From Dermatophilus congolensis (GTDB lineage: Bacteria > Actinomycetota > Actinomycetes > Actinomycetales > Dermatophilaceae), in the NCBI GenBank assembly GCA_030538115.1, contig JAUNUP010000004.1, positions 122,898 to 186,897 of the forward strand: DNA of 64,000 bases, read 5' to 3'. The notes below the pieces were generated by a model, which had not been told where the DNA came from, did no database searches, and worked only from the letters and a program-made list of their open reading frames with translations. This document shows, piece after piece, positions 8,622-16,574 of this stretch. Position numbers and translations under genes: made by a program. Numbering within the stretch: the stretch's first letter is position 1; every line of letters begins with the position of its first letter.

Positions 8622-8680
8622 CAGAGGTTGAGCGAGAGCGCACAGTTTAGAAACTGTGTTCTCGTCGCTCAACCTCTGCT
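8620..8680. repeat. 61-bp palindromic repeat, copy 2 (perfect arms)
   Basis: Outer arms 8620-8635 and 8665-8680 are exact 16-base reverse complements; an inner hairpin, CACAGTTT-AG-AAACTGTG, sits at 8641-8658. The whole element can fold into one long stem or extrude as a cruciform. It lies between the converging ATPase and phytase-like genes, so it could also end transcription here, and its left end truncates the glycerate kinase fragment. Confidence 0.9.
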
Positions 8681-8716
8681 GAGTCGCTCAGAAGTCGGGT
8701 CGAGATTGCCCGCCGG

Positions 8717-10975
8717 TCAGTTCGTGAACGGGACCTGCTTCCAGCTCAGGACGTCGGTGCGGCCCTTGTTGACCGTGACCTTGAGCCAGTTGGTGTTGTT
8801 GTCGGAGCCGTCGACCGTGACGCGGGTGAGGTTGTTCGCGGCGCCCTTGATGCCGTAGAAGCCCAGCCACTTCGAGCCCGCCGCGAGGGGGCGGTCGACG
8901 TTGAGCACGTGGCTGTCGCCGTCGAAGAGGTAGACCTCGCCCTTGTAGTCGGCCGATTCGTCGGTGATCGTCTGGACGAGCTCGGTGAACGCGCTCATGT
9001 CGGTGATCTTCGGCTCCCACGTGGGGTCGAACATGTCGGCCTGCTGGAAGAGCACGACGGCGCGGTCGTTGCGTGCGCGGGCGTCGGCGAAGGTCTGCTT
9101 GACCTGGGCGATCGCGTTGCTCATGCGCGCCAACTGGTCGGCGACCTGCTCGGGCGTGGCCTCGGTCTTACCCAGGCCGCTCCACGGCTGGGTGGCGTCG
9201 TTGCTGCCCACCACGTGCAGGGTCGCGAACTGGATGCCGTCACGGGTCCAGCGCACGTTCTCCGGGACGCCGTTGCCAGCCTGCGAGGCGACCTTCATCC
9301 CACCGGAGCCGAGCGTCGTGCCGGGCTCTGAGAAGTAGGTCGAGCGGATCTTCGCGAGGCGGTCGAGCGGGTCGAAGCCGCCGTTGTTGGCGCGGTGGCA
9401 GTCGGTCCACTCGTTGTCGCCGGGGGTGTAGATGAGCGGCATCGTGAAGGTGTCGAATTCGCTCTTCATCCACGAGTAGTGGGCGTCGTCGCAGCGGGTC
9501 GAGCCGCTCTTCGTGTCACCGACGTGCACGGTGTAGCGGGGCTTGCCCTTGTTGATGTCACTGATCCAGCCGCTGAACTTCGCGTTCTGGGCCTCGCCGT
9601 AGGGCAGGTCACCGATGACGGCGAACGTGTTGTTCTTGCCCTTGCCCTTGTTCGCGGGGCCGTACTGCACGAACGAGGGCAGCACGCGCTTGTCGACGTT
9701 CAGGCGCTTCGGCAGCGTGATCTCGATGTACTCGTTCGCGTCGACGACCTTCTCGCCGCGACCGCCCATGGCCGGGAAGTTGTTGTCGTTCATGATCGCG
9801 ATGGTTCTGTCGTCGATGATCTCGACGTCTTCGATCGTGAAGTACGGGAACGAGAAGCGGCCTTCCTTGGTCGCATCGCCGCCCACGCCCTTCGGGTCGG
9901 CGAGGTTCATGAGGTCGACCACGAGCTTCTTGGCGACGTAGCCGCCGGGCTTCACCTTGGCGGTGTCGACGAGGAAGACCTTCTTGTATGTCGCCTCGGC
10001 GCCCTGCTTGCTGTCGCGCTCGATGACGAGGAACTGCGTGGAGTTCACCGCGATGAAGTCGCCGATGGCGTTGGCCGGGTCGTCCATGCGGTACCGCTTG
10101 TACTCGCCCGTGAAGCGGGCCCCGTTCTTCGTGATCGTAGCGGTATAGATGCGAAGGTCAGAGGCCTTGCCGGCGTCCTTGTCCTCCTGCGTCGAGCCCT
10201 CGAGCATCGGGTACAGCGTGCGCCCGTCGGGCGACATGGCCATGCCCTCGAAGCCCTTGGAGTCGGGCAGGTTCGCCTTCTCGCCGGCCCGCAGGGTGGG
10301 GTTGCTCGGTGACTTCACACCCGGAGTCGGGATCGGCGCCTGCAGCAGACGACCCTGCTGGTCGGTGTGCAGCAGGTACGGGCCGAACTCCTCTCCGAAC
10401 CAGAACGTGCCGTCAGGGGCGACCTGCATGCTCTCGAGGTCGAAGTCGGCGCCGGTCAGCAGCCGGTCGGTGGTGGGGCAGGTGTAGCCCTTGGGCAGGT
10501 CGGCCGCCGGGGTCGACTCGCAGATGCCGTCGCGCCAGATCTGCCACGGCACGAGGTTGTCGGGGTCGGAGAGCGTGAAGACGGTGTTGATGAACTTCGT
10601 CGCACCGGGCTTGCCGTCAGCACCGGCGGTGGGGCGGATGCGGTGCACCGCGAGCAGGGCGTCGGCGCTGTTCTTCTTGTTGCCGAAGCCGTTGTCGCTC
10701 ATCACGAGGTAGCTGCCGTCGGCAAGGCGGTGCGTCGCAGAGAAGCCCTGCACAGGCTGGCCCTTGTACGGAGCCTGGATCTGCTCGTTGCCCTCGGTCC
10801 AGTACCCCGACTTCTCGCTCGCGGGCGTGTAGGTCTCGGCCGGGAGGATGGAGCGGCTGGTGAGAACCGGCTCTCCGGCTCCCTTGCCGGCGGGCGCGGC
10901 CGAGGCGAGGGCAGGGGTGAAGGCACCGAAGGAAAGGGCGAGGGCAGCGGCGCATGCAAGGGTCCGGCGAGGCAC
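8717..10975 (-). CDS. Secreted esterase-like phytase domain fused to a metallophosphatase-like domain
   Basis: A 752-residue exported protein. Residues 1-27 are a Sec signal peptide ending near ALASAAP. Residues about 60-440 match the phytase-like (esterase-like activity of phytase) beta-propeller, with MSDNGFGNKK, FGEEFGPYL and KGFEGMAMSPDG as landmarks. From about residue 455 a calcineurin-type phosphoesterase region follows, with VIGDLPY, HVGDTKSG and YTPGDNEWTDC. It probably releases phosphate from organic phosphates outside the cell. The C-terminal domain ends ITDMSAFT...FDGDSHVLN, where classical metal histidines are only partly kept. It is divergent from glycerate kinase. Confidence 0.85.
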   Translation of the reverse strand: MPRRTLACAAALALSFGAFTPALASAAPAGKGAGEPVLTSRSILPAETYTPASEKSGYWTEGNEQIQAPYKGQPVQGFSATHRLADGSYLVMSDNGFGNKKNSADALLAVHRIRPTAGADGKPGATKFINTVFTLSDPDNLVPWQIWRDGICESTPAADLPKGYTCPTTDRLLTGADFDLESMQVAPDGTFWFGEEFGPYLLHTDQQGRLLQAPIPTPGVKSPSNPTLRAGEKANLPDSKGFEGMAMSPDGRTLYPMLEGSTQEDKDAGKASDLRIYTATITKNGARFTGEYKRYRMDDPANAIGDFIAVNSTQFLVIERDSKQGAEATYKKVFLVDTAKVKPGGYVAKKLVVDLMNLADPKGVGGDATKEGRFSFPYFTIEDVEIIDDRTIAIMNDNNFPAMGGRGEKVVDANEYIEITLPKRLNVDKRVLPSFVQYGPANKGKGKNNTFAVIGDLPYGEAQNAKFSGWISDINKGKPRYTVHVGDTKSGSTRCDDAHYSWMKSEFDTFTMPLIYTPGDNEWTDCHRANNGGFDPLDRLAKIRSTYFSEPGTTLGSGGMKVASQAGNGVPENVRWTRDGIQFATLHVVGSNDATQPWSGLGKTEATPEQVADQLARMSNAIAQVKQTFADARARNDRAVVLFQQADMFDPTWEPKITDMSAFTELVQTITDESADYKGEVYLFDGDSHVLNVDRPLAAGSKWLGFYGIKGAANNLTRVTVDGSDNNTNWLKVTVNKGRTDVLSWKQVPFTN

Positions 10976-11023
10976 GGGGGGCTCCTATCAGGGCGTATGT
11001 GCTTGGAATACAGCCACATTCAG

Positions 11024-11036
11024 CACCTCACAGGTG
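11024..11036. promoter_or_regulatory. Small dyad CACCT-CAC-AGGTG between divergent genes
   Basis: Two 5-base arms separated by three bases, 49 bases upstream of the phytase-like start and 51 before glycerate kinase. The position suits a shared operator. The arms are short, so chance is possible. Confidence 0.25.
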
Positions 11037-11086
11037 TTGCACAGGCGAACCCCGGGTAGCGGTCTCGCGAACCTTACGCTCGGGTC

Positions 11087-12244
11087 ATGAAATTCGTACT
11101 GGCACCCGACTCGTTCAAGGAGTCCATGTCCGCGGCCGAAGCCGTGGCCGCAATGGAGCGCGGCGTTCGCGCGGCCTGCGCGGGCGGGCCTGTGCCGGAG
11201 GTCGTCGGCGTGCCGATGGCGGACGGCGGCGAGGGGTTCACCGAGGTCATCGCACTGGCGCTGGGTGCGGAGCTGCGCACGGTCGTCGTGCCGGACACGC
11301 TCGGCCGCGACACTGAGGCGACCTTCGCCTACGACCCCGACGAGCGCCTCGCCGTTCTCGAGTGCGCGCAGGCGGTCGGACTGGAGGCGGTGGCGCCGGA
11401 GGATCGCGACATCCTCGCCTCATCCACGGTCGGCGTCGGCCGGCTCATCGTCGCGGCCCTGGACGCCGGAGCGGAGCGGATCGTCATCGGGCTGGGCGGG
11501 TCTGCCACCAACGACGCCGGAGCGGGCATGCTCACCGCGCTGGGCGTTCGGCTGCTCGACTCCGACGGAGCCGACGTGGAGCCGGCGCCAGCGCACTTCC
11601 ACGACATCGCGAGCATCGACGCCAGCGGTCTGGATCCGAGGTTGTCGCAGGTCAGCGTGGAGGTCGCCTCCGACGTGACGAACCCGCTCCTCGGCGAGAA
11701 CGGCGCGAGCGCGGTCTTCGGCCCCCAGAAGGGCGCCTCTCCTGACCAGGTGAAACAGCTCGACGACGCCCTCGCGCACTTCGCCACGGTCGCAGGCCAT
11801 ACGGCGGGTGAGGGCGATGACAGCCCCGCGGCAGCGCCGGGAGCGGGGGCGGCGGGCGGCCTCGGTTACGCACTGATCGCGTTCTGTGGTGCGACCCTGC
11901 GGCCCGGCGTCGACATCGTCGTGGAGCTGACCGGCCTGGAGCAGGCCGTGGCCGGTGCTGATCTCGTGATCACCGGCGAGGGCTCGATCGACGCCCAGAC
12001 CCTCTCCGGCAAGACACCGGCGGGAGTGGCGGCGTTGGCGGCCCGGGCGGGCGTCCCCTGCCTCGCCCTGGCCGGCCGCATCGGAGCGGGCGCAGAGAAG
12101 CTGTACGACCACGGGGTTACGGCGATCCTGCCGATCCTCCCGGGAGCCATGGACCTGGAAGACGCCCTGACCACAGGCCCCGACAACCTGGCGAACACGA
12201 CCGAGGCGGCGCTCCGCCTGTTCCTCGCAGCACGCGCGGGGTGA
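11087..12244 (+). CDS. glxK: Glycerate kinase (type I)
   Basis: A 385-residue cytoplasmic kinase that phosphorylates D-glycerate to 2-phosphoglycerate. Family landmarks are all present: VLAPDSFKESM at the N-terminus, PMADGGEGF near residue 43, GLGGSATNDAG near residue 138 and the TGEGSIDAQT motif near residue 298. Length is normal. It has no glyoxylate-pathway neighbour here. ATG 11087 matches family starts, though no strong ribosome site precedes it. Its first 42 bases are duplicated at 8574-8615, so the 5' end has been involved in a rearrangement while the reading frame stayed intact. Confidence 0.93.
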   Translation: MKFVLAPDSFKESMSAAEAVAAMERGVRAACAGGPVPEVVGVPMADGGEGFTEVIALALGAELRTVVVPDTLGRDTEATFAYDPDERLAVLECAQAVGLEAVAPEDRDILASSTVGVGRLIVAALDAGAERIVIGLGGSATNDAGAGMLTALGVRLLDSDGADVEPAPAHFHDIASIDASGLDPRLSQVSVEVASDVTNPLLGENGASAVFGPQKGASPDQVKQLDDALAHFATVAGHTAGEGDDSPAAAPGAGAAGGLGYALIAFCGATLRPGVDIVVELTGLEQAVAGADLVITGEGSIDAQTLSGKTPAGVAALAARAGVPCLALAGRIGAGAEKLYDHGVTAILPILPGAMDLEDALTTGPDNLANTTEAALRLFLAARAG

Positions 12245-12252
12245 TCGCCCCG

Positions 12253-12585
12253 TCAGGACGGTGACAGCCGCAGATCCAACACCACGCCGAGGGCGCGGTC
12301 GATGATGTGCATGTCGTCGAGGGACAGATACCCCACCACCTCGCCGAGGCGTGAAGCGTCGCACGCCGCCACCTGATCGATGAGGACCTTGGTGGTCACT
12401 CCGAGGAGTTGGATCTCGGGACGGAAGCTCGCCGGAGACGCGCTGGTCGAGGTGGGAGCGATGATCGTGGTGCTCAGCGGCAGCACGGACGACTGGACGA
12501 CGACCCCGTAGCGCTTGCCTCGCTGCTCATGCCCTTTCGCGCGTCGATCAGTGCGGAGTTCTACGACTTCGCCGCGCATCGTCAC
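12253..12585 (-). CDS. mazF: MazF/PemK-family mRNA interferase toxin
   Basis: A 110-residue toxin. The signature RGEVVELRTD, then GHEQRGKRYGVVVQSS and IIAPTST matches the SH3-like MazF barrel, whose members cut mRNA at short sequences. The arginine and serine expected at the active site are kept. The frame starts at GTG 12585, overlapping the antitoxin stop as GTGA; ATG 12579 (MRGE) is an equally good start. The gene converges on glycerate kinase, 8 bases away. Confidence 0.87.
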   Translation of the reverse strand: MTMRGEVVELRTDRRAKGHEQRGKRYGVVVQSSVLPLSTTIIAPTSTSASPASFRPEIQLLGVTTKVLIDQVAACDASRLGEVVGYLSLDDMHIIDRALGVVLDLRLSPS

Positions 12586-12815
12586 CAGACTCGCAGGTCG
12601 GCGAGGTCGTCATGCACGGCGCGAAGCTCTGCCCGGTCGGCGGGGTCATCGCGCAGGGCCTCGGCCTCGTTGCGGAGTTGCTCACGTCGCACGGCCTCCG
12701 CGCGACTGCGGACCGCCTCGCGAAGCACGGTGGAGCGGTCGGAGCCGAGCGTCTCCACGAGAAAGGCGAGGTCGGACTCCGTCTCTTCATCGGCCCTGAA
12801 CGTAAGCGTTGTCAT
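12582..12815 (-). CDS. Ribbon-helix-helix antitoxin partner of MazF
   Basis: A 77-residue protein starting MTTLTFRADEETESDLAFL, which fits a CopG/MetJ-type ribbon-helix-helix DNA-binding fold, followed by a helical arginine/glutamate-rich tail that would wrap the toxin. It is placed before the toxin with a 4-base overlap, the usual antitoxin-first order. It should bind its own promoter, perhaps in the 71 bases upstream. The frame is open further upstream, but ATG 12815 begins the recognisable fold. Confidence 0.83.
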   Translation of the reverse strand: MTTLTFRADEETESDLAFLVETLGSDRSTVLREAVRSRAEAVRREQLRNEAEALRDDPADRAELRAVHDDLADLRVW

Positions 12816-12886
12816 GAGACGAATTGTAGTGCGATCCGTAATGCACGTCGAGAGGCGCTGGGGTTGGCAGCGTCCGGGGGCGGTGG

Positions 12887-15247
12887 TCAGGCGCCGAGCA
12901 TGTTTCTCGTTGCCGGGGCCACTTCGTTGGCGAAGATGCGGGTCGTGGTTTCGTCGTCGGTGGCGAGGATGAAACCGCTGATGCCGAATTCCTGTGCGAG
13001 CCAGGTGAGTTCTTCGGCCCACTGTTCGGCCGGGCCGTCGAGAAGGCCTCGGCTCTGCGGTGAGAAGCGGCCGTGGATGTTGAGCAGGCGGCGTACGGCC
13101 TCCGGTCGACGCCCGGCCTTCTCGGCTCCGGCGTCGATCATCTCGTTCATCTCGCGCAGCTGCTCGGGGCCTTTCTTGAGGTACGCGAGCGACGGGAGCC
13201 AGCCGTCGCCGTGCGAGCCGGTGAGGGCGAGCATCTTGGGGCCGTACGCGCCGATCCACATGCCGATGTCGTGCGCCGGAGCGGGGCCGCGCTTGGCCCC
13301 GGAGATCGTGTAGAACTCGCCGTCGTAGCGCACGCCGCCGCGCGCCTCGGTGTCCCAGAGGTCGCGGATGATCTCGATGCCCTCGCGCAGCGCCTTCACC
13401 GACTGGCCCGCGGTGAGGCGACGCGATCCCATCCCCACCATCGCGTCCCAGAAGCCGCCGGCGCCGATGCCGAGTTCGAACCGGCCGCCGCTGAGCAGGT
13501 CGAGGCTCGCTGCCGCCCGCGCCAGCACCGCGGGTGGCCGGAGCGGGAGGTTGAGTACGTTGCCGCTCAACGTGATCCGCTCGGTGCGGGCGGCGGCGTA
13601 GCTCATCAGGGTCCAGGTGTCGAGGAACGATGGCTGGTACGGGTGGTCCTGAAAGGTGACGAGGTCGAGGCCCTCTCGGTCGGCGAGCACCGCGAGATCG
13701 ACCACCTTTGCCGGGTCGGCGGCGCTGGGCGTGACGAAGGTTCCGAAGAACGGGTCGTGTCCGTAGCGGGTCATGGCGGCCTCCTTCGGCCTGGTGTCGG
13801 GGATGGCGTTGCTGGTGTCGTAGAAGCGGGCATCGCCGCTGGTCGTAGTGGATTCGGAGGCGCTTTCGTCCTCACCAGGGAGCGCGCCCGCGGCTCCGGC
13901 GACATCGACTGCCTGCTCGTCGGTGACCAGGGTGAGGTTGTCGCGAAACAGGTTGGTCGGGTCGAAGCGCTGCTTCAGGTCGAGCAGGCGGGAGAGGGTG
14001 GGCTCGCCGAAGGCCTCGAGGGCACGCTCCGGGCGGCGGTCGGTGTCGAAGCTGAGGTAGAGGTGCTCGAAGTAGCGTGTCAGAGGCGCCCACGCAGCGT
14101 CGATAGAGCCCTCACTGAGGCCGAGTGCGTTGACCGCGAACGAGGCGTTGCGGCCCGAGAACGCGGTCGCGTGGTCGGGCACGTCGGCGACGGCGCCGCC
14201 CATCGTGCGCATCTGAAAGAAGTAGACCTTGCCGGAGGCGAGCATGTCGGCCGCGTCCTGCGCGAACTCCCGCGTCATCGACGGCAGGAGCCCGCTGCGT
14301 CCGGCGGGTTCGCCGCGACCCCGGTGTCCGTCGGGGCCGCGGTCTTGCGCGGAGGCCATGATGTCGGCGTACGGAGCCGCGACGACGCGCTGGTCGGCCA
14401 GTGGGCCGAGCTGCGCGAACGGGGTGAGCCGCTCGACGATCGTGTCGTGATCGCCGGAGGCGACCATGCCGTACATCTGCAGCACCGCGTACCCGCCGCG
14501 CGGCGGACCGGCTGCGGCGAACATCGTCGTGTCGCGCGGGGCGTTCTGGGCGAGTTCGCCGAAACGGAACAGTAGGTCGGCCATGTCGCTGCCGGCCACT
14601 ACGAGCTGCGCGAATGCCACGTCGCCGACTTCGTCGACCTCGAACTCCAGCGCGGTGGTCACACCGAACGCGGCGCCTGCTCCGCGCATGGCCCAGAACA
14701 GGTCGGGGTTCTCGTCGGCGCTCGCGCGCACGGGGCTGCCGTCGGCGAGTACCAGCTCGACGGCGCGCAGGTGGTCGAGGGTGAGGCCGAACTGCCGCCC
14801 GAGCAGGCCGATGCCTCCCGCCAGCGTCAGCCCGCCCACTCCGACTCCGCCGTAGTCACCGGAGCCGATGGCCCAGCCGTACGGGGCGATGGCGTGTGCG
14901 ACCTGCTTCCATGTCGCACCCGGCCCGATGCGGATGAGGCGACGCTCGCGGTCGAGCACCTCGATGCGGTTGAAGTGGCCCACGTCGATCACGAGCCCGC
15001 CATCGTTGGTGGACCGCCCCCGAATCCCGTGCCCGGCGCTGCGGACCCCCAACGGCAGGTGCCGGTGTTCACGGGCGAACGCGATCGCGTCGGCGACCTG
15101 CGGCACCGTCTGCGGCTGCAGCACCAGGCCGGGGGAGCCTCCCCGCATGTACGTCGAGGCCACAGCACTGAACCGAGGATCACCAGGCTTCACGGAGAGC
15201 CGTCGCAACGACTCCGGAACACGGCTGAGGTCAACACCGCGAGACAC
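12887..15247 (-). CDS. FAD-linked (BBE-type) oxidase fused to LLM-class flavin oxidoreductase
   Basis: A 786-residue two-enzyme protein. Residues about 35-210 form a PCMH-type FAD-binding domain with RSAGHG, whose histidine can hold FAD covalently, and GGIGLLGRQFG. The berberine-bridge C-terminal motif RFDPTNLFRDN follows near residue 440. After a Ser/Asp-rich linker, residues 492-786 form a complete luciferase-like domain that could use FMN or F420 (QDHPYQPS, LSGGRFELGIGAGG). Both halves lack signal peptides. GTG 15247 has AGGAG 9 bases before it. Whether the protein is always made as one chain is doubtful, because a strong ribosome site precedes Met492. Confidence 0.85.
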   Translation of the reverse strand: MSRGVDLSRVPESLRRLSVKPGDPRFSAVASTYMRGGSPGLVLQPQTVPQVADAIAFAREHRHLPLGVRSAGHGIRGRSTNDGGLVIDVGHFNRIEVLDRERRLIRIGPGATWKQVAHAIAPYGWAIGSGDYGGVGVGGLTLAGGIGLLGRQFGLTLDHLRAVELVLADGSPVRASADENPDLFWAMRGAGAAFGVTTALEFEVDEVGDVAFAQLVVAGSDMADLLFRFGELAQNAPRDTTMFAAAGPPRGGYAVLQMYGMVASGDHDTIVERLTPFAQLGPLADQRVVAAPYADIMASAQDRGPDGHRGRGEPAGRSGLLPSMTREFAQDAADMLASGKVYFFQMRTMGGAVADVPDHATAFSGRNASFAVNALGLSEGSIDAAWAPLTRYFEHLYLSFDTDRRPERALEAFGEPTLSRLLDLKQRFDPTNLFRDNLTLVTDEQAVDVAGAAGALPGEDESASESTTTSGDARFYDTSNAIPDTRPKEAAMTRYGHDPFFGTFVTPSAADPAKVVDLAVLADREGLDLVTFQDHPYQPSFLDTWTLMSYAAARTERITLSGNVLNLPLRPPAVLARAAASLDLLSGGRFELGIGAGGFWDAMVGMGSRRLTAGQSVKALREGIEIIRDLWDTEARGGVRYDGEFYTISGAKRGPAPAHDIGMWIGAYGPKMLALTGSHGDGWLPSLAYLKKGPEQLREMNEMIDAGAEKAGRRPEAVRRLLNIHGRFSPQSRGLLDGPAEQWAEELTWLAQEFGISGFILATDDETTTRIFANEVAPATRNMLGA
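13772..13786 (-). promoter_or_regulatory. Internal ribosome site and start before the LLM half
   Basis: On the minus strand AAGGAGG (13780-13786) is followed by a 5-base spacer and ATG (13774-13772), inside the fused flavoenzyme frame. This is the strongest Shine-Dalgarno of the gene. It would yield a 295-residue stand-alone luciferase-like enzyme. Confidence 0.6.
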
Positions 15248-15352
15248 AGCAACGAACTCCTACACGAAGGGATGGTTGCCGATTCAACAAAATGCGAGGG
15301 GTGGGCATTCCGGGCCTGCCGACCGCGCCTGGTGGGAGTGGGCGGGGCAGCA

Positions 15353-16384
15353 CTACAGCCAGCCCTTTCGTTTGAAGGCGACGTAGAGGCCCAGGCTGCA
15401 CAGGATGATGAGGCCCGCTGTCAGCCAGACCCCCGAGGCCAGCCCGAACCCCGGGTAGGGGACGTTCTGCCCGAACCAGCCCGTGATCGCCGTCGGTACC
15501 GCGATGATCGCGGCCCAGGCGGCGAGCTGTTTCATGATGTCGTTGAGCCGCTGGTCTTGCAGCGAGAGGTTGGTCTCGAAGACGCTGCTGATGAGGTCGC
15601 GCAGCGACTCCGTCCATTCGGAGGCGCGCAGCACGTGGTCGTAGAGGTCGTCGAACCAACTGTCGAGTTCCGAACGCATCGAGGTCAGTCCAGAGGCCGC
15701 GAAGGTGGGGCGGTGGCGTTGGAGCGCGCCCACGACCTCCCGCATCGGTAGCACCACGCGACGCAGCGCGACGAGGTCTTTGCGGATGCGGTAGATGCGC
15801 AGCGCGAATTCGCGACCGTGGGCGCGTTCGGCGAACAGTTCGTCCTCGAGCTCCTCGATCGCATCGTCGAGTTGCTGGATCGTCGTGAAGTGCCCGTCGA
15901 CGACCGTGTCGAGCAGCCCGTGCACGAGGGCGCCGGGGCCGCTGGCGAGCAGGTCGGCGTTGTCGCGCCAGCGGGCCACGACGGGGCGGATGTCGATGCG
16001 GTCGTCGAGCCGCACCGTGATGAGGGCGTTCGGCAGCACGAACCCGGAGACGCGACTGACGGCGAGCCGCCGCAGGTCGTCGTCGCGGGGGTGCGCGAGC
16101 TGCGCCGCGTACACGGTGAAGAACAGGTGGTCGGCGTGCCGGGTCACCTTGGGGCGCTCGTGGGCCGCGAGGGCGTCTTCGATCGCCGTCGCGCGCAGGC
16201 CCAGTCGTTCGCCGATGAAGTCGAGCTCGGTCTTCGTCGGCGCGACGAGGTCGACCCACGCGAGCGTGTCGGGGTCGAGCACCGCTGCCTCGAGATCGGC
16301 CGGGCTCACGTCGTCGTCCACGACCTCGCCGTCACGCCAGATGAGCGAGTTCGCGACGCCCGGCATCTCCCGCATGTCCTGCAT
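15353..16384 (-). CDS. corA: CorA-family magnesium/divalent cation transporter
   Basis: About 343 residues: a large cytoplasmic N-terminal domain, a long stalk helix (RIYRIRKDLVALRRVVLPMREV) and two C-terminal membrane helices ending in a basic FKRKGWL tail. The pore signature after the first membrane helix reads GQN (TGWFGQNVPYPG) in place of the usual GMN. ATG 16384 is chosen; ATGs at 16375 and 16366 are close alternatives with GGAG-like sites. The longer open frame upstream runs over the promoter of the divergent permease and is unlikely to be used. Confidence 0.88.
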   Translation of the reverse strand: MQDMREMPGVANSLIWRDGEVVDDDVSPADLEAAVLDPDTLAWVDLVAPTKTELDFIGERLGLRATAIEDALAAHERPKVTRHADHLFFTVYAAQLAHPRDDDLRRLAVSRVSGFVLPNALITVRLDDRIDIRPVVARWRDNADLLASGPGALVHGLLDTVVDGHFTTIQQLDDAIEELEDELFAERAHGREFALRIYRIRKDLVALRRVVLPMREVVGALQRHRPTFAASGLTSMRSELDSWFDDLYDHVLRASEWTESLRDLISSVFETNLSLQDQRLNDIMKQLAAWAAIIAVPTAITGWFGQNVPYPGFGLASGVWLTAGLIILCSLGLYVAFKRKGWL

Positions 16385-16574
16385 GTCACCAGTATTCCGC
16401 CGGGGGCCTGCAGCGGCGGTGAGCGCGTCGACGGGGCTTGTGTCGTCGGTGCCGCGCCACGCGAAGGGGCCTGCAGGGCGCTGCCGAACGCCGGAGGCAA
16501 CCACCGGCAATTCTGCGACCGCCCCATGTGGACGTGTGTCCAGCTCTAGGATCAGCGCAACATAAGGGGGACAC

